NCBI GenBank assembly: GCA_910580135.1
Contig: CAJTXC010000017.1
Span: forward strand, 1-17,017
DNA length: 17,017 nt
Direction: 5' to 3'
From: an uncultured Bacilli bacterium
GTDB taxonomy: Bacteria; Bacillota_I; Bacilli_A; RF39; UBA660
The notes beneath the pieces were generated by a model. That model was given only the letters and a program-made list of their open reading frames with translations, ran no database searches and was not told where the DNA came from. A program made the translations under genes and the position numbers. The first letter of the stretch is position 1, and every line of letters begins with the position of its first letter. Below are positions 1-7,554 of this stretch, piece after piece.

Positions 1-56
1 CATATTAATAATTATCACTTATTTTGTGTCTACACACACTATTTGACAATTATCCC

Positions 57-93
57 AAAAATAAAAAGGACACAGTGGGTAATCCATGTCCTT
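57..93 (-). terminator. Intrinsic terminator of the gpmI operon
   Basis: On the minus strand AAGGACA (93-87) pairs with TGTCCTT (72-66). An inner TGG/CCA pair and a three-base bulge lie between the arms, and the run TTTATTTTT (65-57) follows. It lies about 105 bases past the stop of the last minus-strand gene. A second short hairpin, GGAAGTA/TACTTCC with a four-base loop, sits just upstream at 104-121. I see nothing else convincing in 1-198. Confidence 0.75.
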
Positions 94-167
94 AAGCAAT
101 AAGGGAAGTATGTGTACTTCCGTAATTAAAGATACTACATTATTAATAATAAATCAAGCTTTTTTTT

Positions 168-197
168 ACATTTTTCGACATTTTTCGCATTTTTTTT
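168..197. repeat. Short tandem repeat, 10-bp unit
   Basis: The unit ACATTTTTCG occurs twice back to back (168-177, 178-187), followed by a partial copy CATTTTTTTT. It lies immediately beyond the stop codon of the minus-strand gene ending at 199. No function is apparent; it may be simple slippage in a T-rich tract. Confidence 0.5.
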
Positions 198-198
198 A

Positions 199-738
199 TC
201 ATTTGCACTTATAATCAGCTTTTTCTATGATTTTTATTATATTTTCTTTTTTATATTGTCTTTTTAAATTCAACTTAATATAATTATTTTCTATATCATC
301 AGAAATGAAATTAATACTTATACCTGTATCATTTATATTAATGAATAAATCATCCAATATATACTCTTTATCATCATTATAAATTAACTCGATAAATAAT
401 TTATCATTCTTCTTATCTATCTTATACTTTATATTTTCTCTCTTATACCTATCTTCTAAAGAAGTTCTTACAGCATCTAAATAATCTATTTTTTCATCTT
501 GGTTTAATATTTTAATTTCTTTATTAACAATAACGTTTTTAATTTTAGTTCCTCGAACTTTCATATTTATCTTACTTTCCATTAAAATTCCATCGTCTTT
601 CAATAATTTTGTACAATTTATTTTTTTAGAAGAAAATACAATAAAAATTAATGTAGCCGCTACTATAATAATTAAAGTTGCAATTAAAGATATAATTAAT
701 ATTTTGTTTTTATTTTTATGAACTTTTTTCTTTGGCAT
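199..738 (-). CDS. Membrane-anchored hypothetical protein
   Basis: This 179-residue protein is not assigned to a family. A short lysine-rich N-terminus (MPKKKVHKNKNK) is followed by one hydrophobic segment at about residues 13-35. The rest is a polar, Lys/Asn/Asp-rich domain, predicted to lie outside the cell. Two cysteines, one just after the membrane segment (near residue 42) and one next to the C-terminus, could form a disulfide. It is not a lipoprotein, since no lipobox is visible. The start is supported by AAGGAG upstream of the ATG. It begins 21 bases after the gpmI stop, so the two are probably co-transcribed. The general build recalls small secreted proteins such as the DUF1307/YehR group, but I cannot confirm that. 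Confidence 0.85.
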   Translation of the reverse strand: MPKKKVHKNKNKILIISLIATLIIIVAATLIFIVFSSKKINCTKLLKDDGILMESKINMKVRGTKIKNVIVNKEIKILNQDEKIDYLDAVRTSLEDRYKRENIKYKIDKKNDKLFIELIYNDDKEYILDDLFININDTGISINFISDDIENNYIKLNLKRQYKKENIIKIIEKADYKCK

Positions 739-759
739 ATATATTTCTCCTTGCGTTTT

Positions 760-2265
760 TTATTTTTCTATTAAACTATTACCAGTCATCTCTACTGGTT
801 TTTCTATATTTAGCAATTCAAGCATAGTCAGCGCTATATCAGCTAATTTACCATTTTTCAAATTAATATTTTTTCTTGTAATTATAAATGGTACTAAATT
901 AGTAGTATGAGATGTTACTGGAATATTATTTTCATCCCACATAACATCACAATTACCATGATCCGCAGTTATGATTAATGTTCCTTCTTTTTCATTTATT
1001 TTATCATATATTCTTTTTAAACAACCATCAAGAAACTCTACTGCACTTACTGCTGCATCATAGTCTCCTGTATGACCAACCATATCACCATTAGCATAAT
1101 TAAGTATTACAACATCATAATAATCTTTATCTAGTTCTTTAAGTAGTGTATCGGTTACTTCTTTAGCACTCATCTCTGGTTTCATATCATAAGTAGCTAC
1201 CTTAGGTGACGGAATAAGTATTTTTTTCATTCCATTAAACTTTTCTTCTACTCCTCCATCATAGAAATAAGTTACGTGTGCGTATTTTTCAGTTTCTGCA
1301 ATTCTTAATTGTTTAAGGCCTTTTTCATTAAGATACGCTCCCATGGTTTCTGATAAGTCTTGATGATTAAACGCATGCTTGCATAACACAGTATTAGTAA
1401 CTGGCATCATTGTTAATACCGACAAATTTCTTAAATTTTTAGTTTCCATAATGCTTTCTTTTGGATTAGTAAAAGCCGTAAATAGCTCTCTTAATCTATC
1501 TGGTCTAAAGTTAAAAGTTATAACGCCATCATCATCTTCTAATAAGCCATCATTTATAACAGAAGGTACTATAAATTCATCTGTTATTCCTTCGCTATAA
1601 TTTTTATCAATACATTCTTCTGCACTATTATATTTTTCACCAACTCCATAACTAATAGCATCATATGCCTTTTTTACTCTATCATAGTTATTATCACGAT
1701 CCATTGCGTAATATCTACCACTTATTGTAGCAATCTTTCCAATACCAGTTTCGCTTATTTTTTCTTCTAACTTTTTTATAAACCATTTAGCACTCTTTGG
1801 ATTAACGTCTCTTCCATCCAAAAATAAGTGATAACAAACATCTTTAACATTATTTTCTTTTATCATATCGATAATAGCCATCAAATGATTAATGTGAGAG
1901 TGTACTCCCCCATCTGATAAAAGCCCCATAACATGTATTTTAGAATTATTTTTTTTAACATGATTAATTACATTTAATATCTCTTTGTTTCTATAAAAGG
2001 TTTTATCTTCTATAGACTTATTAATCAGTTCTAATGGCTGATAAACAATTCTGCCAGCTCCTATGTTCATGTGACCTACTTCACTATTTCCCATTTGACC
2101 ATTTGGTAATCCAACTGCTGTCCCACTTGCTTCAAGTAAGCTATGAGGATATGTTTTCCATAAGTAATCAAAGGTAGGTTTGTTAGCATTTTTAAAAGCG
2201 TTACCATCCGTTTCTTCCCTAATTCCACAACCATCTAAAATACATAATACTAAAGGTTTCTTCAT
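760..2265 (-). CDS. gpmI: 2,3-bisphosphoglycerate-independent phosphoglycerate mutase
   Basis: Cytosolic glycolytic enzyme interconverting 3-phosphoglycerate and 2-phosphoglycerate, using two Mn ions and a phosphoserine intermediate. The 501-residue length fits the family (about 510). N-terminal metal ligand Asp11 is in LCILDGCG. The catalytic serine is Ser61 in MGNSEVGHMN. The C-terminal metal site shows as ADHGNCDVM followed by TSHTTNLVPF. The start at 2265 is chosen because AAGGAG lies nine bases upstream and MKKPLVL is the usual family N-terminus. An in-frame ATG at 2322 would add 19 residues and lies inside the preceding terminator; one at 2274 directly abuts the SD. The gene is followed closely by a membrane-anchored protein. 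Identification is secure. Confidence 0.97.
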   Translation of the reverse strand: MKKPLVLCILDGCGIREETDGNAFKNANKPTFDYLWKTYPHSLLEASGTAVGLPNGQMGNSEVGHMNIGAGRIVYQPLELINKSIEDKTFYRNKEILNVINHVKKNNSKIHVMGLLSDGGVHSHINHLMAIIDMIKENNVKDVCYHLFLDGRDVNPKSAKWFIKKLEEKISETGIGKIATISGRYYAMDRDNNYDRVKKAYDAISYGVGEKYNSAEECIDKNYSEGITDEFIVPSVINDGLLEDDDGVITFNFRPDRLRELFTAFTNPKESIMETKNLRNLSVLTMMPVTNTVLCKHAFNHQDLSETMGAYLNEKGLKQLRIAETEKYAHVTYFYDGGVEEKFNGMKKILIPSPKVATYDMKPEMSAKEVTDTLLKELDKDYYDVVILNYANGDMVGHTGDYDAAVSAVEFLDGCLKRIYDKINEKEGTLIITADHGNCDVMWDENNIPVTSHTTNLVPFIITRKNINLKNGKLADIALTMLELLNIEKPVEMTGNSLIEK

Positions 2266-2292
2266 ATTTATCATCTCCTTATTAATTATATC

Positions 2293-2325
2293 AAAAAAGA
2301 CCAGCTTTGGTAAAGAAGCCAATCT
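2293..2325 (-). terminator. Candidate terminator of the metal exporter gene
   Basis: On the minus strand AGATTGGC (2325-2318) pairs with GCTGGTCT (2305-2298), with three G-T wobbles in the middle of the stem. A 12-base loop separates the arms and a run of T follows (2298-2293). It lies about 45 bases past the exporter stop and 28 bases before the gpmI start. The wobbles make it a weak terminator, so some read-through into gpmI is possible. Confidence 0.5.
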
Positions 2326-2368
2326 TTCGTTTGCACAACAATTCCTTGTGTTCGTCTTATTTTATAAG

Positions 2369-3220
2369 CTATATAAGCATTTCTATAATTTCTATTAAAA
2401 CACCTGATAAAGCACCAATCAAATATAGAGTTAAAATTATAATTCCATTCTCTTTTTTATTTTTATTAACCTTAAATAACACTAACAAAGCAACACCACT
2501 ACCAGTAAGTAACCCTGATATACAAGATGCTAGTGATATGGCACTATTTAAATATAACTCGGTTATTATAACGCTTGATGCACAATTAGGAATTAATCCA
2601 ATTAAAGAAGATATAAACGGACTAAAGAAACTATCTTTTAAAAATAATTTACCTATGTTTTCCTCTCCTAAATAATATATACCTATATTAAGTAAGAATG
2701 TTACTGCCATTATAAATAATGTAATATTAAACGTATGCTTAAGCGTAGACTTTAATATACTATGATTACAATCACAGTGATGTTCCAAGCAAAAGTCTTT
2801 TATTTCATAATCGTTTTCACTTTTGCTTTTATTTCTTAAAACGAAATCAATTATAAAACCAATTATCATTCCAATTAAAATCTTTATTAATAATATCTTA
2901 AATATAACACCTGCTTTTGCACCATTAGATATAAGAATCGGAAGCATTTCATCAGACGTAGATAAAAAAATGGATATAAGTGTTCCTACAGTTATTATTC
3001 TAGTGGCATAAAGATTGGTTGCCATAACAGAAAATCCACATTGGGGTACCGCGCCTAATAAACTTCCTATAAATGGTCCAAACTTACCAGCCTTTGTAAT
3101 CTTACTTTTACTTTGTTTACTAAATTTATGTTCAATGTATTCCATTATTAAAAAAGCAATAAATAAAAATGGTATTAATTTTAATGCATCTAATAATGTA
3201 TCTAGTATTATTTCTTTCAT
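2369..3220 (-). CDS. Putative 10-TM heavy-metal/manganese exporter (ArsP_2-like)
   Basis: This 283-residue polytopic membrane protein belongs, by motif, to the family annotated as putative manganese transporter or predicted 10TM heavy-metal exporter (Pfam ArsP_2/DUF2899). The two halves are pseudo-repeats. The first carries LGAVPQCGFS around Cys61 and the second GLIPNCASSV around Cys213, each in a helix hairpin. The acidic motif STSDEMLPIL follows the first repeat. A cytoplasmic loop near 144-153, CLEHHCDCNH, is a Cys/His-rich likely metal-binding site. The start at 3220 has AAAGGAG six bases upstream; an ATG eight codons earlier has no SD. It stands alone between a candidate terminator and its own promoter. 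Substrate is uncertain: Mn is the family label, not something the sequence proves. Confidence 0.85.
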   Translation of the reverse strand: MKEIILDTLLDALKLIPFLFIAFLIMEYIEHKFSKQSKSKITKAGKFGPFIGSLLGAVPQCGFSVMATNLYATRIITVGTLISIFLSTSDEMLPILISNGAKAGVIFKILLIKILIGMIIGFIIDFVLRNKSKSENDYEIKDFCLEHHCDCNHSILKSTLKHTFNITLFIMAVTFLLNIGIYYLGEENIGKLFLKDSFFSPFISSLIGLIPNCASSVIITELYLNSAISLASCISGLLTGSGVALLVLFKVNKNKKENGIIILTLYLIGALSGVLIEIIEMLI

Positions 3221-3248
3221 GAGTTTCTCCTTTAAAATCAGCAACTAG

Positions 3249-3277
3249 ATAATAGCACATTTTAATACAATATGCAA
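3249..3277 (-). promoter_or_regulatory. Promoter for the metal exporter gene
   Basis: On the minus strand the extended -10 TGCTATTAT has its hexamer at 3254-3249. It is spaced 17 bases from a weak -35, TTGCAT (3277-3272). The predicted transcript start near 3242 leaves a 5'UTR of about 22 bases containing the AAAGGAG SD. There is no room for a metal riboswitch. Confidence 0.5.
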
Positions 3278-3334
3278 CAAACATAATAAGTGATAAAATT
3301 TAAACTTCATATTATAAAGTGAAAGGAGATAAAA

Positions 3335-3772
3335 ATGAGAAACAACAATAATCAAAATAACTGTAATTGTCAATCTAGCATTGTATGCGATTTTCTAAGA
3401 GATAGACAAAATGTAGGAAATGTAAGATTAGTTGTAGGTACCACAGGTCCTACTGGGCCTACAGGACCTACAGGACCATCTGGTGGACCTACTGGGGCGA
3501 CTGGTGCTACTGGACCTACTGGACCTCAAGGATTAGCTGGTGCGACTGGAGCCACTGGCGCAACCGGTCCTACTGGGCCTCAAGGATTAGTTGGTGCGAC
3601 TGGAGCTACTGGCGCAACTGGTCCTACTGGACCTCAAGGGTTAGTTGGTGCTACTGGGCCTACAGGTTCTACTGGACCTACTGGACCAGCACCAACTTTA
3701 GCAATAGGTACCGTTACAACTGGAGCACCTGGTACTGATGCTAGTGTAACAATTACTCCAGGAACAATTTAA
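3335..3772 (+). CDS. Collagen-like protein, N-terminal part (apparently split gene)
   Basis: The 145-residue product has a 34-residue N-terminal region rich in Asn with three cysteines (Cys10, Cys12, Cys18). Gly-X-Thr collagen triplets follow, including three 18-residue units of the type GPTGPQGL(A/V)GATGAT (nt 3512-3673). It ends in a non-collagenous stretch starting APTLAIGTVTTG. There is no signal peptide or LPXTG anchor, as in exosporium/BclA-like collagens, whose short N-termini direct assembly. AAAGGAG precedes the ATG. In related proteins this linker continues into a block like NPDYLLNFVIPQG and then more collagen. Here that block begins the next reading frame, 38 bases on and in another frame. 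The product is therefore probably the N-terminal part of a larger fibre protein. I found no convincing promoter upstream. Confidence 0.8.
   Translation: MRNNNNQNNCNCQSSIVCDFLRDRQNVGNVRLVVGTTGPTGPTGPTGPSGGPTGATGATGPTGPQGLAGATGATGATGPTGPQGLVGATGATGATGPTGPQGLVGATGPTGSTGPTGPAPTLAIGTVTTGAPGTDASVTITPGTI
3512..3673 (+). repeat. Tandem 54-bp collagen repeats (3 units)
   Basis: Three successive 54-bp units encode an 18-residue GPTGPQGL-type collagen block. They are nearly identical at the DNA level, so unit number is likely to vary by recombination or slippage. Confidence 0.8.
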
Positions 3773-3804
3773 AAAAATATATAAAGAAAGGAATGATTAT
3801 TATC
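3767..3804 (+). other. Interruption that splits the collagen-like gene
   Basis: Removing these 38 bases joins ...ACT CCA GGA ACA to AAC CCA GAT TAT. That restores one frame reading TPGT-NPDYLLNFVIPQG, the expected linker of this protein type. The segment carries the TAA stop, a run of seven A, an SD-like AAAGAAAGGA, and an ATG directly abutting that SD. Its exact ends are uncertain; any length equal to 2 modulo 3 gives the same frame relation. It resembles the gene's own leader (TATAAAGTGAAAGGAG), so a small duplication is one possible origin. Confidence 0.55.
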
Positions 3805-4677
3805 AACCCAGATTATTTACTAAATTTTGTTATTCCACAAGGTCCTACTGGACCTACCGGAATAACTGGTCCTACCGGATCGCAAGGATTAGAAGGAGCT
3901 ACTGGGCCTACTGGCGCTACTGGTCCACAAGGATTAGAAGGAGCTACTGGACCTACTGGTGCAACTGGACCTCAAGGGTTAGCAGGTGCTACCGGGCCTA
4001 CTGGTGCTACTGGACCTCAAGGGTTGGAAGGTGTTACTGGGCCTACTGGCGCTACTGGACCACAAGGCTTGGAAGGCGCTACCGGACCTACTGGCGCTAC
4101 TGGACCTCAAGGGTTAGCAGGTGCTACCGGACCTACTGGGGCAACTGGACCTCAAGGGTTAGCAGGTGCTACTGGACCTACTGGTGCAACTGGACCTCAA
4201 GGGTTAGCAGGTGCTACCGGACCTACTGGTGTAACTGGTCCTACTGGACCTGCTAATGGTTTAAATGCTTATGGTGGTAAGTATAGCGATACTCCTCAAA
4301 CAATTACTTTAGGTATTGGAACTCAATCGCAAATAGCTTTACCAAGTACAATGCCAAATTTAAATACCACCTACACACCTGCTAATAGTATTACTGTTAC
4401 ACAAGCTGGTACTTATGAAATCAACTATTATAGTAATGTATCAGTTGCACTTGGTACAACCGTAACTTTAGCAGTTAGAAATAACGGAACAAATATTCCA
4501 GATACCGTTATTTCAAGAGTTCTATCAGTTGGTGTAGGGTCTATATATAGTGGTAGTGTAATAGTTACTTTAACAGCTGGTGCTGTAATTGACATGGCTA
4601 TATCGGCATTACTTGCAGTTGGTGTTACTCTAGGTTCTGGAGTAAACGCAACATTAAGCGTAAAAAAACTTGATTAG
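3793..4677 (+). CDS. Collagen-like protein, C-terminal part with BclA-type head
   Basis: The 294-residue frame starts with the linker NPDYLLNFVIPQG. It then has eight 15-residue collagen units of the type GPQGL(A/E)GATGPTGAT (residues about 29-148). The remaining ~135 residues, from about NGLNAYGGKYSD, look like the all-beta trimerising head of BclA/C1q-TNF-like proteins, with QTITLG, AGTYEINYY and SVKKLD at the end. Translation start is doubtful. The only ATG (3793) directly follows AAAGGA with no spacing, and no in-frame GTG or TTG lies nearby; ATT codons at 3796 and 3799 are better spaced. Expression may depend on reinitiation after the stop at 3772, or the pair may be a broken gene. Stop and next SD overlap (TAGGAG), coupling it to the glycosyltransferase. 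Confidence 0.75.
   Translation: MIIINPDYLLNFVIPQGPTGPTGITGPTGSQGLEGATGPTGATGPQGLEGATGPTGATGPQGLAGATGPTGATGPQGLEGVTGPTGATGPQGLEGATGPTGATGPQGLAGATGPTGATGPQGLAGATGPTGATGPQGLAGATGPTGVTGPTGPANGLNAYGGKYSDTPQTITLGIGTQSQIALPSTMPNLNTTYTPANSITVTQAGTYEINYYSNVSVALGTTVTLAVRNNGTNIPDTVISRVLSVGVGSIYSGSVIVTLTAGAVIDMAISALLAVGVTLGSGVNATLSVKKLD
3877..4236 (+). repeat. Tandem 45-bp collagen repeats (8 units)
   Basis: Eight consecutive 45-bp units each encode a 15-residue GPQGL-type block, differing mainly at the residue after Leu (Ala or Glu) and at synonymous positions. The unit length differs from the 54-bp units of the upstream frame. Such arrays commonly change copy number. Confidence 0.85.
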
Positions 4678-4685
4678 GAGCTAAT

Positions 4686-5774
4686 ATGAACAAATTAAAA
4701 ATATGTGTTTATGCAATAACTAAAAATGAAGAAAAATTTGCTGAAAGATGGTATAATTCCATGAAAGAGGCAGATGAAGTATACGTATTAGATACTGGTT
4801 CTACAGATAATACTGTGGAAAAGTTAAGAAAACTAGGAGCAAAGGTAACAATTAAAGAAATTAAACCCTGGAGATTTGACGTAGCTAGAAATGAATCATT
4901 AAAACTTGTACCCGAAGACTATGACGTATGTGTATGTACTGATTTAGACGAAGTATTATCTCCTGGATGGAGAAAAAAGTTAGAATTACTGTGGAAAGAT
5001 GGAGTTAATCATCTAAGATATAACTATAACTGGAGTCATGATGAAAACGGAAATCCTTTAGTTAACTTCTACATAGAAAAAATGCATTCAAGAAATGATT
5101 ATGAGTGGGTGCATCCAGTACATGAAGTATTAAAATATACAGGTGAAAATGAAGTATTTGCAACAACGGATGAAATAACTGTAGATCACTGGCCTGACGA
5201 TACGAAATCAAGAGGTAGTTATTTACCACTTTTAGAATTATCGGTCAAAGAAAATCCAAATGACGACAGAAACGTTCACTACTTAGGTAGAGAATACATG
5301 TTTTATGGAAAGTGGAATGAATCAATAGACACATTAATAAAACACCTTTCTCTTCCTACCGCAACATGGAAAGACGAAAGATGCGCATCAATGAGATTCA
5401 TCGCAAGATGCTATAAAAATCTAAAAAGATATGAAGAATCTAGAATGTGGCTTGATAAAGCAATTATGGAAGCTCCATACTTAAGGGATCCTTATATCGA
5501 AAGAGCACTTCTTGAATATCATCTTCAAGATTGGGAAAAAGTTAAAGCTTTTTGTCTAGGTGCTTTAGAAATTAAAAACCATACCAAATCATATATAAAT
5601 GAACCTTTTAGTTGGAATTATACACCATATGACCTTCTATCAATAAGTGAGTTTTATTTAGGAAACTATAATGAAGCCTTAAAATGGTGTAATAAAGCCA
5701 TAGATATGGAACCTGATAATGAGAGATTACTAAACAATAAAAAAATAATTCAAGAAAAAAGAAATTCTGCATAA
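4686..5774 (+). CDS. GT2 glycosyltransferase with C-terminal TPRs
   Basis: This 362-residue soluble protein has a GT-A fold domain in about its first 180 residues: ITKNEEKFAERW near residue 11, the nucleotide-binding DTGSTDNT at 36-43, and a DxD-type motif, Asp86-Leu-Asp88, in TDLDEVL. From about residue 190 to the end there are roughly four TPR-like helical pairs (for example GREYMFYGKWNESID and YLGNYNEALKWCNKAI), typical of protein-binding modules. AGGAG overlaps the stop of the collagen-like frame and lies five bases before the ATG. The tight coupling suggests it glycosylates Thr residues of the collagen-like protein, as with BclA-type fibres; that acceptor is inferred. The sugar donor cannot be told from sequence. 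A strong terminator overlaps its stop codon. Confidence 0.88.
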   Translation: MNKLKICVYAITKNEEKFAERWYNSMKEADEVYVLDTGSTDNTVEKLRKLGAKVTIKEIKPWRFDVARNESLKLVPEDYDVCVCTDLDEVLSPGWRKKLELLWKDGVNHLRYNYNWSHDENGNPLVNFYIEKMHSRNDYEWVHPVHEVLKYTGENEVFATTDEITVDHWPDDTKSRGSYLPLLELSVKENPNDDRNVHYLGREYMFYGKWNESIDTLIKHLSLPTATWKDERCASMRFIARCYKNLKRYEESRMWLDKAIMEAPYLRDPYIERALLEYHLQDWEKVKAFCLGALEIKNHTKSYINEPFSWNYTPYDLLSISEFYLGNYNEALKWCNKAIDMEPDNERLLNNKKIIQEKRNSA

Positions 5775-5788
5775 AGAATTTCTTTTTT
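5755..5788. terminator. Bidirectional terminator between the glycosyltransferase gene and mnmA
   Basis: A perfect 13-bp inverted repeat (5755-5767 with 5776-5788) has an eight-base loop containing the glycosyltransferase stop codon. The arm ends are A6 and T6, so a U-tract exists in both directions. It ends transcription of the collagen/glycosyltransferase operon and, on the other strand, of mnmA, whose stop lies at 5787-5789. Confidence 0.85.
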
Positions 5789-6896
5789 ATAAATACCATA
5801 ATTTCTTATTATTTTTTCTAACCTTTTTGATTATTCCACCGCCACAGCATATATCACCTAAATAAAATACACAAGCTTGTCCTGGAGTAACTGATTTAAC
5901 ACCTTGCGGATACTTAACTAAAACTTCACCATTATCAAGCCATTCTAGTTCTACTTCTACATCATTTTGTCTATATCTAAACTTTGCAGTGCATTTTTCT
6001 ATTTTTTCATCATAAGTCCAGTTAACTTGCTCTACTAAGCAAGAATCAGTAACTAAATATTCATTATCATCACCAGTTGCAATATATAAAATATTTTTAT
6101 TTAAGTCTTTTCCTACAACAAACATTCTATCTTCTGTACCACCAATATTTAGTCCTCTTCTTTGACCAATTGTATAATGCATTAAACCAATATGTTCTCC
6201 TATCTTTTTGCCAGTCTTAATATCTATCACATCACCTGGTTTGTTAGGTAAATAATTTTTTAAAAAGTTAGAAAAGTTTCTTTCACCAATAAAACATATA
6301 CCAGTTGAATCTTTTTTATCAGCAGTTACTAATCCATATTCTTCTGCTATTTTTCTTACCTTTGGCTTTACCATATCACCAATTGGAAATAAAACGTTCT
6401 TTAGTTGTTCTTTACTAACCTGAGATAAAAAATATGATTGATCTTTATTATTATCTACCGCACGCATTAACTTTCCATCTTTTATTCTGCAATAATGTCC
6501 AGTAGCAATGTAATCTGCCCCTAGTTTTTCTGCTTCTTTTGCAAACTGGTCAAACTTAATATATTTATTACACATTATATCTGGATTAGGGGTTCTACCT
6601 TTTTTTAATTCGTCTAAAAAATAAGTAAATACATAATCCCAGTATTCCTTAATAAAATCTTTTCTATATAAAGGAATACCCAGTTTATCACATACTTTTT
6701 TGGCATCATTATAGTCTACCTCTTGAGGACAAATACCCTCTATTGTCGTTGGTGCTCCTTCTATTTCTCCATCCGCAAAGGAATCCCAGTTACGCATGAA
6801 AAGGCCAATTACTTCATAACCTTGTTTTTGCAAAACTATTGCTGCAACGGATGAGTCTACACCGCCACTCATTCCTATTACTACTTTCTTTTTCAT
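5787..6896 (-). CDS. mnmA: tRNA-specific 2-thiouridylase MnmA
   Basis: MnmA adenylates and thiolates U34 of tRNA-Lys, -Glu and -Gln, giving 2-thiouridine at the wobble base. The 369 residues are full length. The PP-loop is GMSGGVDSS (residues 8-16). The catalytic cysteines are Cys109 in NPDIMCNK and Cys201 in DSTGICFIGER. The tRNA-binding region shows GHYCRI and HYTIGQRRGL. Between MRNWDSF and the usual DYNDA helix there is the longer insert GAPTTIEGICPQE, a form known from Mollicutes-type MnmA, which helps place the organism. The SD is weak (GAAG-rich) and the start is 11 bases after the upstream reductase stop, so expression is probably coupled to that gene. Confidence 0.97.
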   Translation of the reverse strand: MKKKVVIGMSGGVDSSVAAIVLQKQGYEVIGLFMRNWDSFADGEIEGAPTTIEGICPQEVDYNDAKKVCDKLGIPLYRKDFIKEYWDYVFTYFLDELKKGRTPNPDIMCNKYIKFDQFAKEAEKLGADYIATGHYCRIKDGKLMRAVDNNKDQSYFLSQVSKEQLKNVLFPIGDMVKPKVRKIAEEYGLVTADKKDSTGICFIGERNFSNFLKNYLPNKPGDVIDIKTGKKIGEHIGLMHYTIGQRRGLNIGGTEDRMFVVGKDLNKNILYIATGDDNEYLVTDSCLVEQVNWTYDEKIEKCTAKFRYRQNDVEVELEWLDNGEVLVKYPQGVKSVTPGQACVFYLGDICCGGGIIKKVRKNNKKLWYL

Positions 6897-6907
6897 AACT
6901 TCATCTT

Positions 6908-7528
6908 CTATCTTATAAAATTTGTTGATATCCTTTTTTCCTTAACTGGTTTTTCTATACCATTTTTATTACCAGTTTCAATACATTTTAATACCCAAGC
7001 CATATTGTTTCCAAGCGTTCTCATTGTTTGTAGACCTTCTTCATCCTTAATAGCTTCTTCTTTATTGTTGCCATGAATTTGATTCCAGTACTGGCTTCCA
7101 ACAACAATCATATTAGAAATAGTAAAAAATTTATTTAAATCATCAAAAGTTGTTGCTGCACCACCCCTTCTACAACTTACTATGCTAGCTGCTGGTTTAT
7201 ACTCAAAAGCATAACCTTTTCCATAAAAACATCTATCCATGAACGATTTTATAAATCCACTAGGTCCAGCATAATGAACAGGAGATCCAAATACAAATCC
7301 ATCTGCCTCTTCTGCTTTTTCCATAAATTCATTTACTTTATCATTAATAAAACATCTTTTAGTTTTAAAGCAAGCTCCACATCCAATGCATCCAGAAATC
7401 GCTTTATTACCTATCCAAAATATTTCAGTATCAATACCATTTTTATTTAAAGTTTTAGAAACCTCTTCTAAAGCTAAGTTAGTCGCACCATCTTTATGTG
7501 GACTTCCATTTACTAATAATACTTTCAT
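6908..7528 (-). CDS. NAD(P)H-dependent FMN reductase / flavodoxin-like oxidoreductase
   Basis: This 206-residue flavodoxin-fold protein has the FMN phosphate-binding start VNGSPHKDGATNLAL and the second flavin loop GSPVHYAGPSG. Between them, Cys47-x2-Cys50-x2-Cys53-x5-Cys59 (CIGCGACF...C) resembles the compact cluster-binding motif of iron-sulfur flavoproteins. Many family members carrying it are annotated only as NADPH-dependent FMN reductases, so cofactor content is open. GGAG lies nine bases before the ATG. It sits 26 bases after rpn and 11 before mnmA in the same direction, suggesting one transcript. A functional tie to tRNA thiolation is not evident. Electron acceptor unknown. Confidence 0.9.
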   Translation of the reverse strand: MKVLLVNGSPHKDGATNLALEEVSKTLNKNGIDTEIFWIGNKAISGCIGCGACFKTKRCFINDKVNEFMEKAEEADGFVFGSPVHYAGPSGFIKSFMDRCFYGKGYAFEYKPAASIVSCRRGGAATTFDDLNKFFTISNMIVVGSQYWNQIHGNNKEEAIKDEEGLQTMRTLGNNMAWVLKCIETGNKNGIEKPVKEKRISTNFIR

Positions 7529-7554
7529 TTATATCACTCCAATACAATATATTT

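Noticed and set aside
2285..2290. Perfect TATAAT on the minus strand ahead of gpmI, as a gpmI promoter
   Set aside because: The predicted transcript start (~2278) would fall inside the AAGGAG SD (2280-2275), and the -35 region (TTTACC at 18 bases) is poor. The T-run is better explained by the upstream terminator.
2266..2322. Longer gpmI start at 2322
   Set aside because: The extra 19 residues are not family-like, have no SD and run through the terminator hairpin. The start at 2265 has an ideal SD.
3309..3317. CATATTATA upstream of the collagen-like gene as a sigma-K-type -10 (CATAnnnTA)
   Set aside because: No AC-type -35 lies at the right distance, and the start would fall in the SD. One short AT-rich match is not enough to claim sporulation control.
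3221..3334. Metal-sensing riboswitch (yybP-ykoY type) ahead of the exporter
   Set aside because: The predicted 5'UTR is only about 22 bases and no conserved aptamer features are present.
3770..3777. Programmed -1 frameshift at the A7 run to join the collagen frames
   Set aside because: The TAA stop at 3770-3772 precedes the A-run in the first frame and no X-XXY-YYZ heptamer occurs before it. The frame-shifted linker (NLKKYIKKGM) does not fit the family.
3512..4236. Regularly spaced repeats as a CRISPR array
   Set aside because: The units are contiguous in-frame collagen codons without unique spacers.
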